Shown here: piece by piece, positions 22,606 through 35,504 of the stretch
Layout: each line of letters starts with the position of its first letter
How positions within the stretch are numbered: the stretch's first letter is position 1
Origin: Amia ocellicauda
Lineage: Eukaryota > Chordata > Actinopteri > Amiiformes > Amiidae
Direction: 5' to 3'
NCBI RefSeq assembly: GCF_036373705.1
Contig: NC_089858.1
Coordinates: 33,124,749 to 33,188,748, forward strand
Length of the DNA stretch: 64,000 bases
Translations under genes and position numbers: made by a program
The notes under the pieces: model-generated
Databases searched by the model: none
Seen by the model: only the letters and a program-made list of their open reading frames with translations
What the model was told of the DNA's origin: nothing

Positions 22606-24197
22606 CTTAATTTCACACACTGATCTCATGCTGATCCCATGACTAGAGAGAGAATAACCCACCAGTTACAACTGGACACAGTCAGTTATTATCAGTATTA
22701 TTATGATGCTGATTAGTATTTAGTAGGAATGTAGTAAAGATTAAATAAGTGATTGAATCAGCCTGATGTCAGCTGTGATTACAGCCCTATACAGCAGAGA
22801 GAGAGAGAGAGAGAGGAATGAAAAGAATAGAAAAGTGAGTGAGTGAATGAGAGAATGAGTGAGTGAATGATTGAGTGAACCATTGAGTGAATGAGTTGCT
22901 GCCAAGCTGCCCAGAGAAACACACACTGGAGCGGCCCTCTCTCTCCTTCCTGCTCCAGACGACAGCCCCCAGCCCTTGGACCACATTCCACCTGACCCCA
23001 CTGCGCACGGACACACTGACACACTGCTGTGTGTCCATCGACCCCTCTCTGTCTCTCTCTATCAGTTACAGCCCGCCTGCTGGCCATCCAAACATTCTCA
23101 ATATCAGAAACGTTCTCGGACCGCAGGTTGGGCCCGGCTCCTGTCAATCACGCTCGCACCTGAGAGATGGGTTTATCGGGATGGCTGAGTGGCAGGATGC
23201 ACTGTATGTACCCCCCCCACCCCAGAATACTCACGGTGTCTGAACGGGAAGCTGGCCAGGTATAAAGTCTTGCAGAGTTTTAAAGACGTCAAAACATCTG
23301 ACAAAATTCAACCTTGCCTTGGAAATCAACAGCAGCAGCGGAACTAAAACTAAAATTGTCTCCAGTTATGTAAGAGGTAGAAGTAAAACCTCCATGCCTA
23401 CCCCCACTCCGCTCTCAGCACTCGGCTCTCGCAGATGGAGGCCCCCGCCTGACAGGCTCAGCCACAGTGTGTCGCTCAGAGACCCCCGACACCCAGTCAC
23501 ACAGTCACAGCACACGACTGCGCACGTCAGCCACAACACACTCTCTCCCTCTGTGCGTGTCTATGAGTGTCTCTGTACGTCTCTGTATCACTCTGTATGC
23601 GTCTCTTTCTCTCGGCGCTGCGTTGCTGCTGTGACAGACAGACAGAGGGACAGTTTCACCGTGTCCTTCTGCTCCCTGCGCTACCCAGCTTCCTCTTTCT
23701 AAAGATGAACAGGAAGTCAGAGTGATCACACTTCTCTCCCCCCCAGCTCTCTCGCTCTCTCTCTATCTCAGAAATAGACTTCCTCTCAAAGCCAGTGCCC
23801 TGCCCCTGCACATCACACAGGAAACACACACACTGGTACACAAACTGATCCACTGATCTTCAGCTACTAACACACTGACACACATACTGATTTGCTGATT
23901 TACTGACACACACTGATACAACGATAGACTGGTCTTCAACTATACACACACACACACACGTGCCGCCCCGCACTGTGCCCTTATTAATGCTTAGATTATC
24001 CCACACACTGTCCTTGACACTCATCTGCACACTCCTATAAAATATCCCTTATCAATAGTATGTTGTGCAGAGAGTACTGTCACATGCAGACAAAGTATTT
24101 TCACATCTTCCGAATTCTCGTTATGATGACTGGCGGTACTGGTGTTTTCCCCATGGACACACAGCCGCTGGTCACAGTACTCTGAGTTACAGCTTAC

Positions 24198-24345
24198 TGT
24201 TGGGATTTGTTTGTCGTCGCTGTGTTGTGTGCCGTTTCTTTCCGGATTCCCAGGGTCTGTGCCCCGAGCCGCCGGCCTCTCCTGCCCTATCCACTCTCTC
24301 GCACCCGGAGAACCCCCGAGCGCATTTTCGATGTCACCACGGTAA
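24198..24345 (-). promoter_or_regulatory. rassf2: Possible alternative first exon of rassf2
   Basis: A CpG-rich patch on the - strand ends CCCAACA|GTAAGC, a fair donor with last exon base 24198. It could supply a second leader exon spliced to the coding exon at 22220. No coding content is needed. Only composition and one donor support it. Confidence 0.3.
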
Positions 24346-24619
24346 CAACAACAAAGGGGAGAGCCAGGGCAGCCATGACGGATGTGGGGAGAGAGAGAGA
24401 GAGAGAGAGGGGGATCTGTTCTTCAGTGGCTGAATGAAAGCAAACAAAGTTTCAGGACTGATGGGTGGAGATAGTGTGTCCGACAGTAAGAGAGGGGGGG
24501 AGGGAGAAAGAGTTCGATGCACAGCCGAGTCTGAACACAGGCATCTCACAACACAGCACTGCAAACGCAACAGGACTTGCAGTGGCAGCAGGCCCGTCAC
24601 GACACTGGTTTAATTTTTG

Positions 24620-24912
24620 TGTGTTCAGCAGTTGAGCGTGTTCAGCAGTACAGTTTCTTCTGTAGCTCAGTGTGTTCATTACAACAGTGTGTTCTGTAGC
24701 TCAGTATGTTCAGCACTGCAGTGTGTTTTGTAGCTCAGTGTGTTCAGTAGCTCAGTGTGTTCATTACAACAGTATTTTGTAGCTCAGTGAGTTCATTACA
24801 ACAGTGTGATCAGAAGCTAAATGTTCAGTAGTTCAGAAGCTCAGTGTGTTCAGTTGTTCAGCAGCTCAGCGTGTTCATTACAACAGTGTGATCAGAAGCC
24901 CAGGGTGTTCAG
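24620..24912. repeat. Minisatellite, unit about 34 bp
   Basis: Repeats of TAGCTCAGTGTGTTCATTAC with variable spacers (AACAGTGTG, CAGTAG). In the rassf2 5' intron. Confidence 0.85.
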
Positions 24913-26232
24913 TAGTGCGTCTTCTCATCGGGTTTGGAGTAGTAATACGCACACGTGACGGTGTAGTATGATAGCAGGTATGTTGTTTCTGCAGTACTGT
25001 GTAGCTCAGTATGAGTGGATGCATGGCGGAAGCAGTGACACTGCAGTATGCAGGCGAGTGTCTGTCAGGCCCAGAGCTGCGGGGGGGCAGGGCACAGGTC
25101 ATAACAGGGGCACTGCCTTTTGTCCATTTGTCAGCGGGGGGTGGGGGTGCTGACGATTTGCCCAGCATGGGGGCACTGCAGCACCGCAGGAGGGCACAGG
25201 CCTGGTGTCTGTGATACTGTACTATACATATATGTCCCATCCAGTGTTAAGTCAGCTACGGCTCAGCAAGAGCACAGGGTCGATGCGTTGCGAATGTGTG
25301 CTGTACTGCGTGCAAGACACTCAAGTTGTCCTGGTAAACTACATTTTACCATGTCGCTGGGTGCATGTATATATATAATCCTTCACTTTACAACAGTATA
25401 AAGTTTTATAGTATATTCCACATTGTCTACTGTGATTGTTATGCCGGATCTGTCTACACAAGTACTGTACTAATAATCTGCATCTATACACAGTGTCAGT
25501 TATACCGAGAATGTGTGCGTGTGTGTATCTCACTCCGTCTATTTGTCTGGTTGTATCTGTCTGTCTGTCCATCTGTGTGCGTCTCTGTCTGGACATCTTC
25601 GGACTGTGTAACAAAGTTGACATGCTCGGCAGAGTCTATAGCTATGAAAATAATATAGCACCCACTTCAGAGACGTCATAGCATGCATGTGTGTCTGTCT
25701 GCAATCTGTGACTACCCGGTTCCCCGACCTTATTCCTCCCGTCTGCGGGACACGTTATTTAAGATGCTCCGAGAACCAGACAACTGCATAGAAAAACAGA
25801 CAGAGAGAGAGACAGGAGAGACCGGGGGGCCGAGAGTAGCAATTTACTGGCGCTTAAACACAGTTTCTAGACGAGACGTGGTCACGGACGTGGGACGGTC
25901 GCTGCCTGACCCGCAGCTGTCAGCGCCGGGCTGCGCAAATGACGAATGAATGCAACGCAGCCAGTCTGTCCCTCTCAGGCCCCCGTCTCTGCTGCTGTCA
26001 TGTAGTTTTGCGATTGTGTGTTTGTTGTTGCTGTTGGTTTTATTGTTGTGAAGAGGAAACAACTGTAAGCATGCAGTGCCACGGAGAGAGAGAGGGGAGT
26101 GGAGGGAAAGAAAGAGAGGGAGAGGGAGGGTGGTGGTAGAGAACTGCTTTGATGTCCATCTTTTTCTTTTACACGTCAGATTCTTGCATGCAAACAGAAT
26201 TAAATGAATATCAATGGGAAGACGAGACTTAC

Positions 26233-26560
26233 TCTGTTGTGATGTGTGTCTCTCTGCCGGCAGCTCCCCGTTTCTCTCTCTGTATGCCGGGCTACAACCC
26301 GCGACGAGGGTCCAGACGGCTGGTCGGTGTCCTCCGTGTCCGATCCGGTTCGGTTTTGTTCGCTCGTCGTTTTCCGGACACAATCGGCCCAGGGGGGGTG
26401 GGGGCGTGTCCCCGGGGCGAGGGGTTCCCCATCTGCTTTGTAACGGATCCTTTGACGGCAGCCAATCAGCGCCCGCCTGACGCACCCATTGTTCCCGTCG
26501 CTGTCCAATCGCGGCTCAGCGCGGCGAGGGAGGCGGGGCCTACGTCAGACAATGTAACAG
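26233..26560 (-). promoter_or_regulatory. rassf2: rassf2 CpG-island promoter and leader exon
   Basis: CpG-dense block. On the - strand, ACAACAGA is followed by GTAAGTC, a strong donor with last exon base 26233. Upstream are two CCAAT boxes in reverse for rassf2 (CCAATCAGCGCC near 26463, CCAATCGCGG near 26506), a GC box (GGCGGGGCC) and a CRE-like TACGTCA near 26540. The intron to the coding exon would be 22221-26232. The open frames across this block on both strands are composition artefacts. Confidence 0.65.
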
Positions 26561-26989
26561 TCCGTGGAACCCCCCCACCCCAACTCGCGGGAGACAGTGG
26601 CTCAGGTGGGCGGCCTGTCCGCCTGTCTCTCCCTCGCAGATGGGCCAATTAGTCTGTCATTGTTCTCCAACTCAAATGTAATTAAAAGCAGTGTGTGTGT
26701 TAGTGTACATGTGAGTTTTAGTGTTTGTGAGTGCATGAATGAGTGTGTCTGCGTGTGTTAGTGTGCATCAGTGAGTGTGTATATTTCCACCATGAACTCT
26801 AATACAATTACCCCTTACCCCTCCAGTAACAGCTGTCTCTCCTGCATGCCCTGTAGTCTGCCTGGAGGGGGGTCTGCATCCTGGACCAGACCAGTGAGCA
26901 GAGACTGGGGCACTGACATTTACACACCACTGGACTGGACTGCGTCTCTGCAGACCCTGGTTAACAGCAAAGAGAGAAAGTCCCGTTCC

Positions 26990-29717
26990 ATTGTGTAACA
27001 TCATGTTTTATTAAATAGCTTTAGGAATAAGGAATAAAACATATACAAGGGTACTATAATTATACACAATCTGGTCCAGGTCATTATAGCACACTTTTGC
27101 ATCATTTAATATATATTTATATAGTTTCATTTTTTTTTCTTCCATTTTTACTATTATTAACATGAAACAGTAAGCAATGTTAGAAAAATACATTATGAAA
27201 AGTTCTAGTCAACAGAAAAACAGCAATGACAAGGTACAAAAAAAAAAACCTAAACGAAATAAATGTGCTGATTTATAACGTTAAAAAAATAATTTAAAAA
27301 TCAATAACAAACAATAAGTGCACGTGGCAGCGCGGGGTTTGAGATTTGGTTGCGCGTTCATTTCTCTTTTGTCAAGTTACTTTTTTGTACAAAGGTAACT
27401 TTTCAGGATTTTAAAAAAACATCACGCACACAAAAACAAACAAACAGAAATAAAAACGAATTAAATTCTATTTTTAAAAATGACACAAAGCGCAGCTGGG
27501 ACAGGGGAGTCGGCGGCCTGGTGAGAGAGGAGAGCCGCGGCGCAGGAGTGCGGGGCCGCCCCTTCGAAAGAACAGAAGAGGGGTCCTAGTTTTATACAGC
27601 TATGACCATTTTCCATATACTGGTAAAATATCGATTTAGTCTGTTTGCATAACGGCACAACATCTACCACGAAGACCAATAAAAGGAAAAGGCAGGGGAT
27701 GTTCTATTGTCACCCAGTGTGTGCGTGCGTGTGTGTGAAGGGGTGGTATTTGCAAAGTGTTTGTGTGCATTTCAGCAGTGTTGCATTGGTTCTGTTGTGT
27801 TTCACAACTGTTGCAATATATTTAGAGAAATATAAATACACACACAAACAAACAAATTATATAACAAGACAAATTTGAATTCAACATTTTCAGTATTTTC
27901 AGGGTCCCAGGTCAGTTAGGGCTCAGTGTAGCGTTATTATTATCATTTCCTATTCAGTGTTGTTTAATGCCTTGGTAGGAATAAAGGGTCGCCTTGGAAA
28001 GAATACTGTACTGACCAGGGAAAACAATTCACTTTACTGGCAAAAACACTCCTGCCTCCCTCTTTCATTCCCAGCTGTAAAGAACTGCTGAACAGACAGC
28101 CTATGTCCTTCAAGTAAAGGTAATAAATTGTCTCCCAACACCAAGGACTGTAAACATCTCTCCCTACCGCCACCAAGTGGGCATAACTGGCACCTGCACT
28201 CAATGAGCCCATACATCATAGAATTAGTGCCTGTTGTTTTACTTTCAGTTCATGTTTTTCCAGCTTTCTCAAGCATTAATGTTTTATCTCAGCACAGCCC
28301 CCTATTTTAAGAGCGTTGTTACTACAGCACAGCCCCCTACTGTACCGCCCTGTACTGTAGCAGGATATTTAAATTAATTTAACCAGGACAACAAAAATAT
28401 AAATCAACATAACATAATGCTGCCTACACCCTGCCCACCCCCACCCCCACCCCCACCCTAGAACCAGCTCGCTGCAATAACTGGATTCTCTATAAACAAA
28501 CTGAGCACTACAAAACAAACCAATATATATATATATATAAATATGGATATAAAAATGAAACCTAAAGCAATCAACACACAGACACAGTGTTGAACACCGA
28601 CCTGTGGGTCAGTAAACTGAGACAGACAACGCAAAAGGAAGACAGGCAGGTGGACAGAAAGACAGGCAGGCGGACAGAGACAGGCACACACAACGCAGAG
28701 CTGGGGGGTCCGTGAGGGACAAACAGGTTTCAGTTAAAGTCTCAGGAACATAATTGAGAACTACTCACAGACCCGATACACACATGTATACATACAGCCC
28801 AATACACACATGTATATCTACAGCTGGAAAGAGTGTAAACTGTGCCTCTCTCTGCCTCACATCCAGAGTGGCTTGGAACCCTTAGGCAAAGGTTCTGGAA
28901 TGCTACCAAGGGACAGCCAGCAATACATTATTATTATTAATAATAATAACAATAATAACAATTACAATAATAATAATAATAATGAGGAGATGGTGTACTG
29001 TACAGAGCAAGAAAAAAAGGAAACAGAGCCCCCCCCTGCTGCCCCTTGTTCCCCCCACACAAACAAACACAACCACCCCCTCCCCAAACCCTTCACCTCC
29101 CCTGTAATAAGGTGCAGGATCTCACTGTAATAAACCATGTGTCCACTTAAACTGAACAATATCTACAGACGGACAGCACTGTCAACTAACTACAACAGCC
29201 CAGAGATTAAGATTAAGGTTGGTGGATAATATTGGACAGGTATTCCTCTCCGTCTCTGTCTGTCGGTCGCTCTGTCTCTCTGTCTCAGTGTTGATTCGAT
29301 TATTTTCTCATTCTGTAAAATGGTACGTATGCTGCAGTCCACACAGCACTGGCTCCATTCATCCAGTACATATAGATATATATAGCACAGCATGAACTTG
29401 CACTCCCCCACACCCCGTTCCTCAGAGCCACACAGTCCGAGACAGAGGAATTACAGAGACAGAGAGAGGGAGGGATGGAGAGGGAGAGAGAGAGAGACGG
29501 GGAGAGATTGATCAACATTTACTGGAGAGAGAGTTATGCTTTTAATAACTACACCTTCAACTCAGGCAGAGCGTGTGTGTGTGTGTCTGTCTCCTCTCTG
29601 TGTCTCTCTCTCTTTGCGTGAGTGTGTGCGAGTCTCTCTCTCGGTCTGTCGTTCAGTCAGTCAGTTGCTGTGCCACCCCAATTCCCCCCCGCCACCCACC
29701 CCTCCCTTCCGCGGGTG
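26990..29717 (-). other. slc23a2: slc23a2 3'UTR, with poly(A) signal at 27007-27012
   Basis: About 2.7 kb from the slc23a2 stop to an AATAAA on the - strand at 27007-27012. No other gene lies in it. Contents: AT-rich blocks near 27000-27480, a short (TA)n near 28522, an (AAT)-rich tract 28928-28983 and CT/GA tracts 29456-29660. The 3' end falls only about 0.5 kb from the rassf2 promoter. Confidence 0.6.
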
Positions 29718-31217
29718 CTATACCCCACTCTCCCCCGCAGTCGCCCCCTCGCCCCCCCGGCCCCGGCAGCGCCCCCCTCCCCGCGAGGCACAGGGCCGCC
29801 AGTGGTAGCCGGTGAAGGTGGGGCTGATGGGCAGGTGCTGGAAGGCGGTGTGTCGGCGCAGGAAGTCCATCCCGAAAGGCAGGTCGTACGAGCGCAGCCC
29901 CTCCAGCTCAGCCCCGCTCGGCCCCACGCCACGCTTCAGCCGCCGGATCCCGCGCTCCTCCAGAGTGCCTGGAGGGGGGCAGAGAGAGAGAGTATCATCA
30001 AGAGCACATACAGGGACATTCTTATTTACTTATTACTGGTCATAGCAATAAAGCATTCTGAATTTGAATTTGCTAGAGAGACACAGACCTGGGATGGTGT
30101 TGTCCAGGATGAATGCCACAGAGCCCCCTACAAACATGGCCGTCGTCAGCAACACGTTGAGCACCTGGTCTATCTCCACTATCCCTGCGAGAGGCAGAGC
30201 GAGAGGGGTGTCAGTGTGGGTGTGGCAGTGGGTGTGTCTGGTTCCAGAGGGTGCGTGAGTTGGGAAATGTGCGCTGCCAGGGGCGGTGCTGACCTGTGAC
30301 CAGAGGGTTCTGTTTCAGGTAGCTGGGCAGCACCAGGCCGAAGAAGATGGAGAAGCCCAGGACAAACAGGTTCCTGGAGGAGTTCAGGTCAATGAACTGC
30401 AGGTTGGACAGGCCCACCGCCGTGATCATACCTGAGACACACAGGGACAGGGAACAGCGATTAAAAAAAAAAACACAAATCCCCACTGGGGTATTTTAAA
30501 TAAGTACAAAACATAATGATAATAGTAATCATTCTCATGTGAAAGGGGGTGTTGGCAATGATACCACTGGAGGTGTGCAGTGGGGGCCAGGGGGCAATAC
30601 ATTGGCGGGGGCAGTTGAACCCTTACCAAACAGAGTGCAGAACAGCGCCCCCAGCACAGGGTCGGGCAGGGAGGCAAACAGTGCACTGAACTTCCCCACC
30701 AGTCCCAGCAACAGCATCAGAGCTGCACCGTACTGGATCACTCGCCTGCTGGCCACCTGAGAGAGAGAGAGAGATAGAGAGAGAGAGGGGGGAGGGTTAA
30801 TAGAGCACATGAGGGGGTGAGATACACAGAGATGGACAGACAGAGTCAGAGAGGGATGGAAAGACGGACAGACCTTGGTGATGCCCAGCACCCCGATGTT
30901 GGGGCTGGAGGATGTGGAGCCATTGCCTGTCCCAAACATCCCGTCCAACACACAGGACAGCCCCTCCACAAAGATCCCCCTGAGAGAGAAGGAGAGAGGG
31001 AGTTACTACAGTCAGTCAGTGTGTCGGTCAGAAAGTGCGTCAGTCAGTCAGTTAGTGCGTCACCTGTTGATGGCGTGGATGGGGGGCGGGGGGGCGCAGG
31101 ACAGACGGGCGCAGGCGTAATAATCGCCAATGGACTCGATTATGCTGGCGACCACGGCACTGAACATCCCGATCACCCCTGCAGCGGACACTGAGGGGTA
31201 CCCCCACTGGACTGAGG

Positions 31218-31250
<33 letters not shown>

Positions 31251-34200
31251 GCAGGTTAGTCAGTCTCTGGCCTGGCGCGTAGCCGGTCTGAGGGCCAGGG
31301 GGCAGCGGGGCCGTCTCAGACTCACAGGGGTAGGGGATCTTGAACCAGGGAGCGGCGGCCAGCACCCCCTGCCGAGCGTCCGTCCGCGCGTAGTACCCGT
31401 ACTTGTCCTTCTGCGGCGGGAACACGTCCGTCACCGTGAAGATGAAGCACAGCAGCCAGGACACCAGGATGGCCATGATGATCTGACAGAGGGGAGGTAG
31501 ACAGTAAGTACAACCTGAGAAGGTTGGTAAGCTTGTCAGTTGGTCGGGCGGTCGGGCGGCCGGTCGGTCAGACTCACAGGGAACATCTTGAAGAGCTGCA
31601 GCCGGTAGGCAGTCCAGCCCTTCTTGTGTTTGTAGACGGGAAACGGCAGCTGGACGTTGCGGGCGTACTGAGAGAACAGCAGCACCAGGAAGATCGTCCT
31701 GCACAGAGAGAGAGATACTGCCATCAGGGACGCCCACTGCCACCGCCTCGCAGGCCTGACCTCTGACCTCAGCTCAACAACAGACTTCATTGGGGGTTTT
31801 TTTTGTGTAGGTTTTGTCTTTATCGCATCTATTGTTCCCATCACCCTGTTCCTGAGCCCTGGATGTGTCTGTCACTGCTCTGGCAACACTGATGTCAATT
31901 AGTCATGCCAATAAAGCTATATTGAACTGAGAGAGGAGGGAGGGAGAGGGATTTAAAAACCATGTCAGACAGCGAGACAGTCAGTCACACACAGAGAGAG
32001 ACACACTCACAGCTAGGGAATTCGATCCCAGTCTCTCAGTCTCAATTTTCAAGTCCCGAAATACCGGGATTAAAATCGTGAAATACCCAGGATCACGGGA
32101 CTGTGGTTAAAGAAAAACGTGACGGCGCAGTAATGCTTGGACTCCGTGCTGTAAGCTGTTCCTCTTTGAACACGGAAATGACGGGGGCTGTACCTGCAAC
32201 TAACATATGATGTCCACTCCACCAAACCAGTGTGGCATCCGAATGCGCATTTAAGCTGCAAGTGTTCTGTGCACAAAGCTACGCACAGGTCGAAAAGACG
32301 AGATAATTGACGCCTGGAGCTTTCTTCCAGATTTTTTTTTTTCTTAATTGCTATATTAGTCTAGTGCTTGTGGCTGTTTAGTGCACAAATATGCATGTCT
32401 AAATTGATGCCTTAAATTACATAAGTTACATATAAAAGCATGACTTATTCTAGTACATATGTTTAATGGCTTATTATATATATTTTAGTGTAGTATATAG
32501 CCTGCATTATAGTTGAATAACATATTTCTCTCATCTCCACGTGTAAATGTTCAGTGTTCTGAAGTACTTAGTAGTTAAATCTGTTCAACATTCAATACGA
32601 TCCCTGACGTGATGCTTCAATAAAAACGTTAACGTGTTTAAGAAAACTATTTAAGAAGGCTATTACTTTTGTATGTTTCACTGTTGCCATCGGTTGTATT
32701 AAAATGTTACTACATTTGAAATTGGCTCATCTAACACAATATTGTCAGAAGGCATTCAAGACAGAAAACAGGAGACAGTTCTTTACAGAGTCGTCACAAT
32801 CTGAACAAACTCCCCAGCGATGAGAAGAACATTTAAAAATAGACTGGATAGGATCCTTGGATCACTTAGTTATTAATGGAAATCAAACGAGCATGATGGG
32901 TCCAATGGCCTCCTCTCGATTGTAAACTTTCTTATGTTCTTAATGTTGTAGCAACATCATAAAGAGTGTGTTAGCTGGGGATCCCAGGATAAAAAAAAAA
33001 AAAAAAAAACAACCCCAAAATCCCAGGATTGAAAAAAAGCGTCTGGGATCGGATTCCCTACTCACAGCATGGCGATGCCCCAGTGCTTGCCTGCCCGCTC
33101 TCCGGCCGCCTGGAAGCCGGACAGTCCGATGAGGGCCACGGTGGGGGTGATGGTTAGCGGGCCAATGAACTGCAGCAGAACGCCCGGCAGGCCCAGCAGC
33201 CCGATGCACACCTCCACCAGCGAGGATACGATGATCGCACCCTGGATCTGACACACAGAGAGGGGGGTTTATACCGACACGCCGACTGACTGACACGCTA
33301 CAGTACAGGACAACCACGCCACTCTCTCACCTCTCGTATCCTGGGGTGCCAGATGTGTTCAGTGTTGAGCAGCTCAGTGCTGTTCAGGACTGGGACCTCT
33401 GAGAGAGAGAGAGAGAAAGAGACAGGGAGGGGGAGAAAGGAAGGATTAAGAAAGAGTTTAGACTCAAAACACTCCCTAGATACAAATTCCCATCACCATT
33501 GAGCCGTGATAGCATTAATATTAGTATCTCATGTTATCCTATACTTTCCATCACTGACTGATGAATGGGTCAGTGCTTCTGACTGCCGTTACACATTTCC
33601 TGCCACCTGTTTGCCTGCCAGCTGGACTTCAAAGATGAATGGACAACTAAATAGTTTAATTGACAGGTAATTGAATAATTGCATGTGCACCTGTGGCATT
33701 GCACTTCCACTTATCCAGTGACAGGATGGCACGAGCTGGAGCCAGGAACGCAAAGGCACTGGCCTGGAACAGAGGGAGTCTGGAGAGAGGGAGGAAGGGA
33801 GAGAAAATGTTACTTTTAGGAACTATGGTAGTGGACAATCCGTATATCAACAAAAGGACCTTGCAGACAGCCGACAGCATAGACTGTCCACCAGGGGGCA
33901 CCAACAGCCACCCTGTAACAGCAGAGGAACTGCAGTCAGAGTGAGAGAGGTGGGGAGAGAGAGAGGAAGGGGGGGAGAAAGACAAGGTCTAAAATGTGTA
34001 ATTTGTGTATTTATCATTTCCCATTGCCCTGAAAAAGAGTGAGAGAGAGAGGGAGCAGTCTGTACAGCTGCAGACTCCACAGAGTGGGTTCTCTGTATCA
34101 GGTGACTTTCTGCCAGAAGTGGGGGTTGTACAGCCCTGACTGCAACCCCCCCGTTCCCCCCATCCCTTTATCAGCACGACCGTGACTAAGTCAAGGTCTC

Positions 34201-35410
34201 CTACAGCTCATCCCTCGTTCCCTCTCAGCCTCTAGCTTTCCTGCACTCTCTGGGGAACATCTAGTCACACACACACACACACATACTGAGACAGACACGT
34301 GCATACAGCCACCCCACAGAGAGAGAGGGTATGACAGCACTGCACACAAAACAGGAACAGAAAATTAAAAGAAGAATAGAAAAGCAGAAAAGAAACTTTG
34401 AAAATATCGATCAGCAGAAGAGAGAGAGCGCATGACAGAGGTTACAGTGATTTGCTTAGTCAGATCACACGAGTCCCACTCCGATACACCGACTAACTGA
34501 CTGGCACACTTGGACTGAAACCAAGTGACATGACACACAGAGTGCGTAACGCAGTCCGTCTGTCTGTGAGGGGAGTGTGATTAGGTTTTAACCTGACCAG
34601 TGACCCTGCACTCGCACAGCACAGAAAGGGGCGGGGGGGCGGACTGCAGGGTGCCGCAGTGAGTCACAGCGCTGTGCTGACGGGGCGAATCCAGATTAAA
34701 GCTCATGTCTGCGAGAGAGGAGTAGAACTGGGTGGGTGGAAGCAGCAAACTCCTCCCCCCCTCTCCCCCTACCCTTTTGTATCCTTGCCACCCACCTCCC
34801 TCTTTCATGCCCCCTTCCCACTCTCATCCCTCCAACTATCACCCCTCCCCCTCTCTCACCGGCACCCCAGGGTGGTCTGCAGCAGGGTGGTGATGCCCAC
34901 GCAGAAGAAGATGGTGCCGATCAGCTGGCTGGTGGCCCACTGGTCGAACCCGACGCACATGGCCTCTGCCAGCAGGAAGGGCACGGCGATTGTCCCGCTG
35001 AAGCACGTCAGGTAGTGCTGCAGACAGGGGGGAGGTGCGTCAGAGCAAGCGTGGGAGGGTGTGTCAGTGCACGGGTTTGAGGGTGTGTCAGAGCACGGGT
35101 GTGCGGGTGTGTCAGAGCATAAGTGTGTCAAAGGGCAAGTGTGCCAGAGCACAAGTGTGTGGGTGTCAAGAGCATAAGTGTGTCAAAGGGTGGGTGTGTC
35201 AGAGCATAAGTGTGTCAAAGGGTGGGTGTGTCAGAGCGCAGATAAGTGGGTGTGTCAGAGGTGTGTTTACCTGCAGCCCCAGGAAGAGACAGAGGTACCA
35301 GGGGGGCGTGTCCTCGATGGTGTAGATCATGTCCATGCGCTGAGCGTCCACACCATCCCGGCTGTCCAGTGTCTCCGACAGGGAGGACTGAGAGACAGAC
35401 AGAGAGCCAT

Positions 35411-35504
<94 letters not shown>

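Noticed and set aside
22787-23147. Ser/Leu-rich frames around 23 kb
   Set aside because: TGAG/GAGT repeat translation; no splice or domain support.
26149-26652. 167-codon + frame and a 213-codon - frame in the CpG island
   Set aside because: CpG-rich promoter composition gives few stops; the best reading is the rassf2 leader exon.
29622-30299. 225-codon + strand frame
   Set aside because: Antisense to the last two slc23a2 exons, whose own frame and splice phases are clear.
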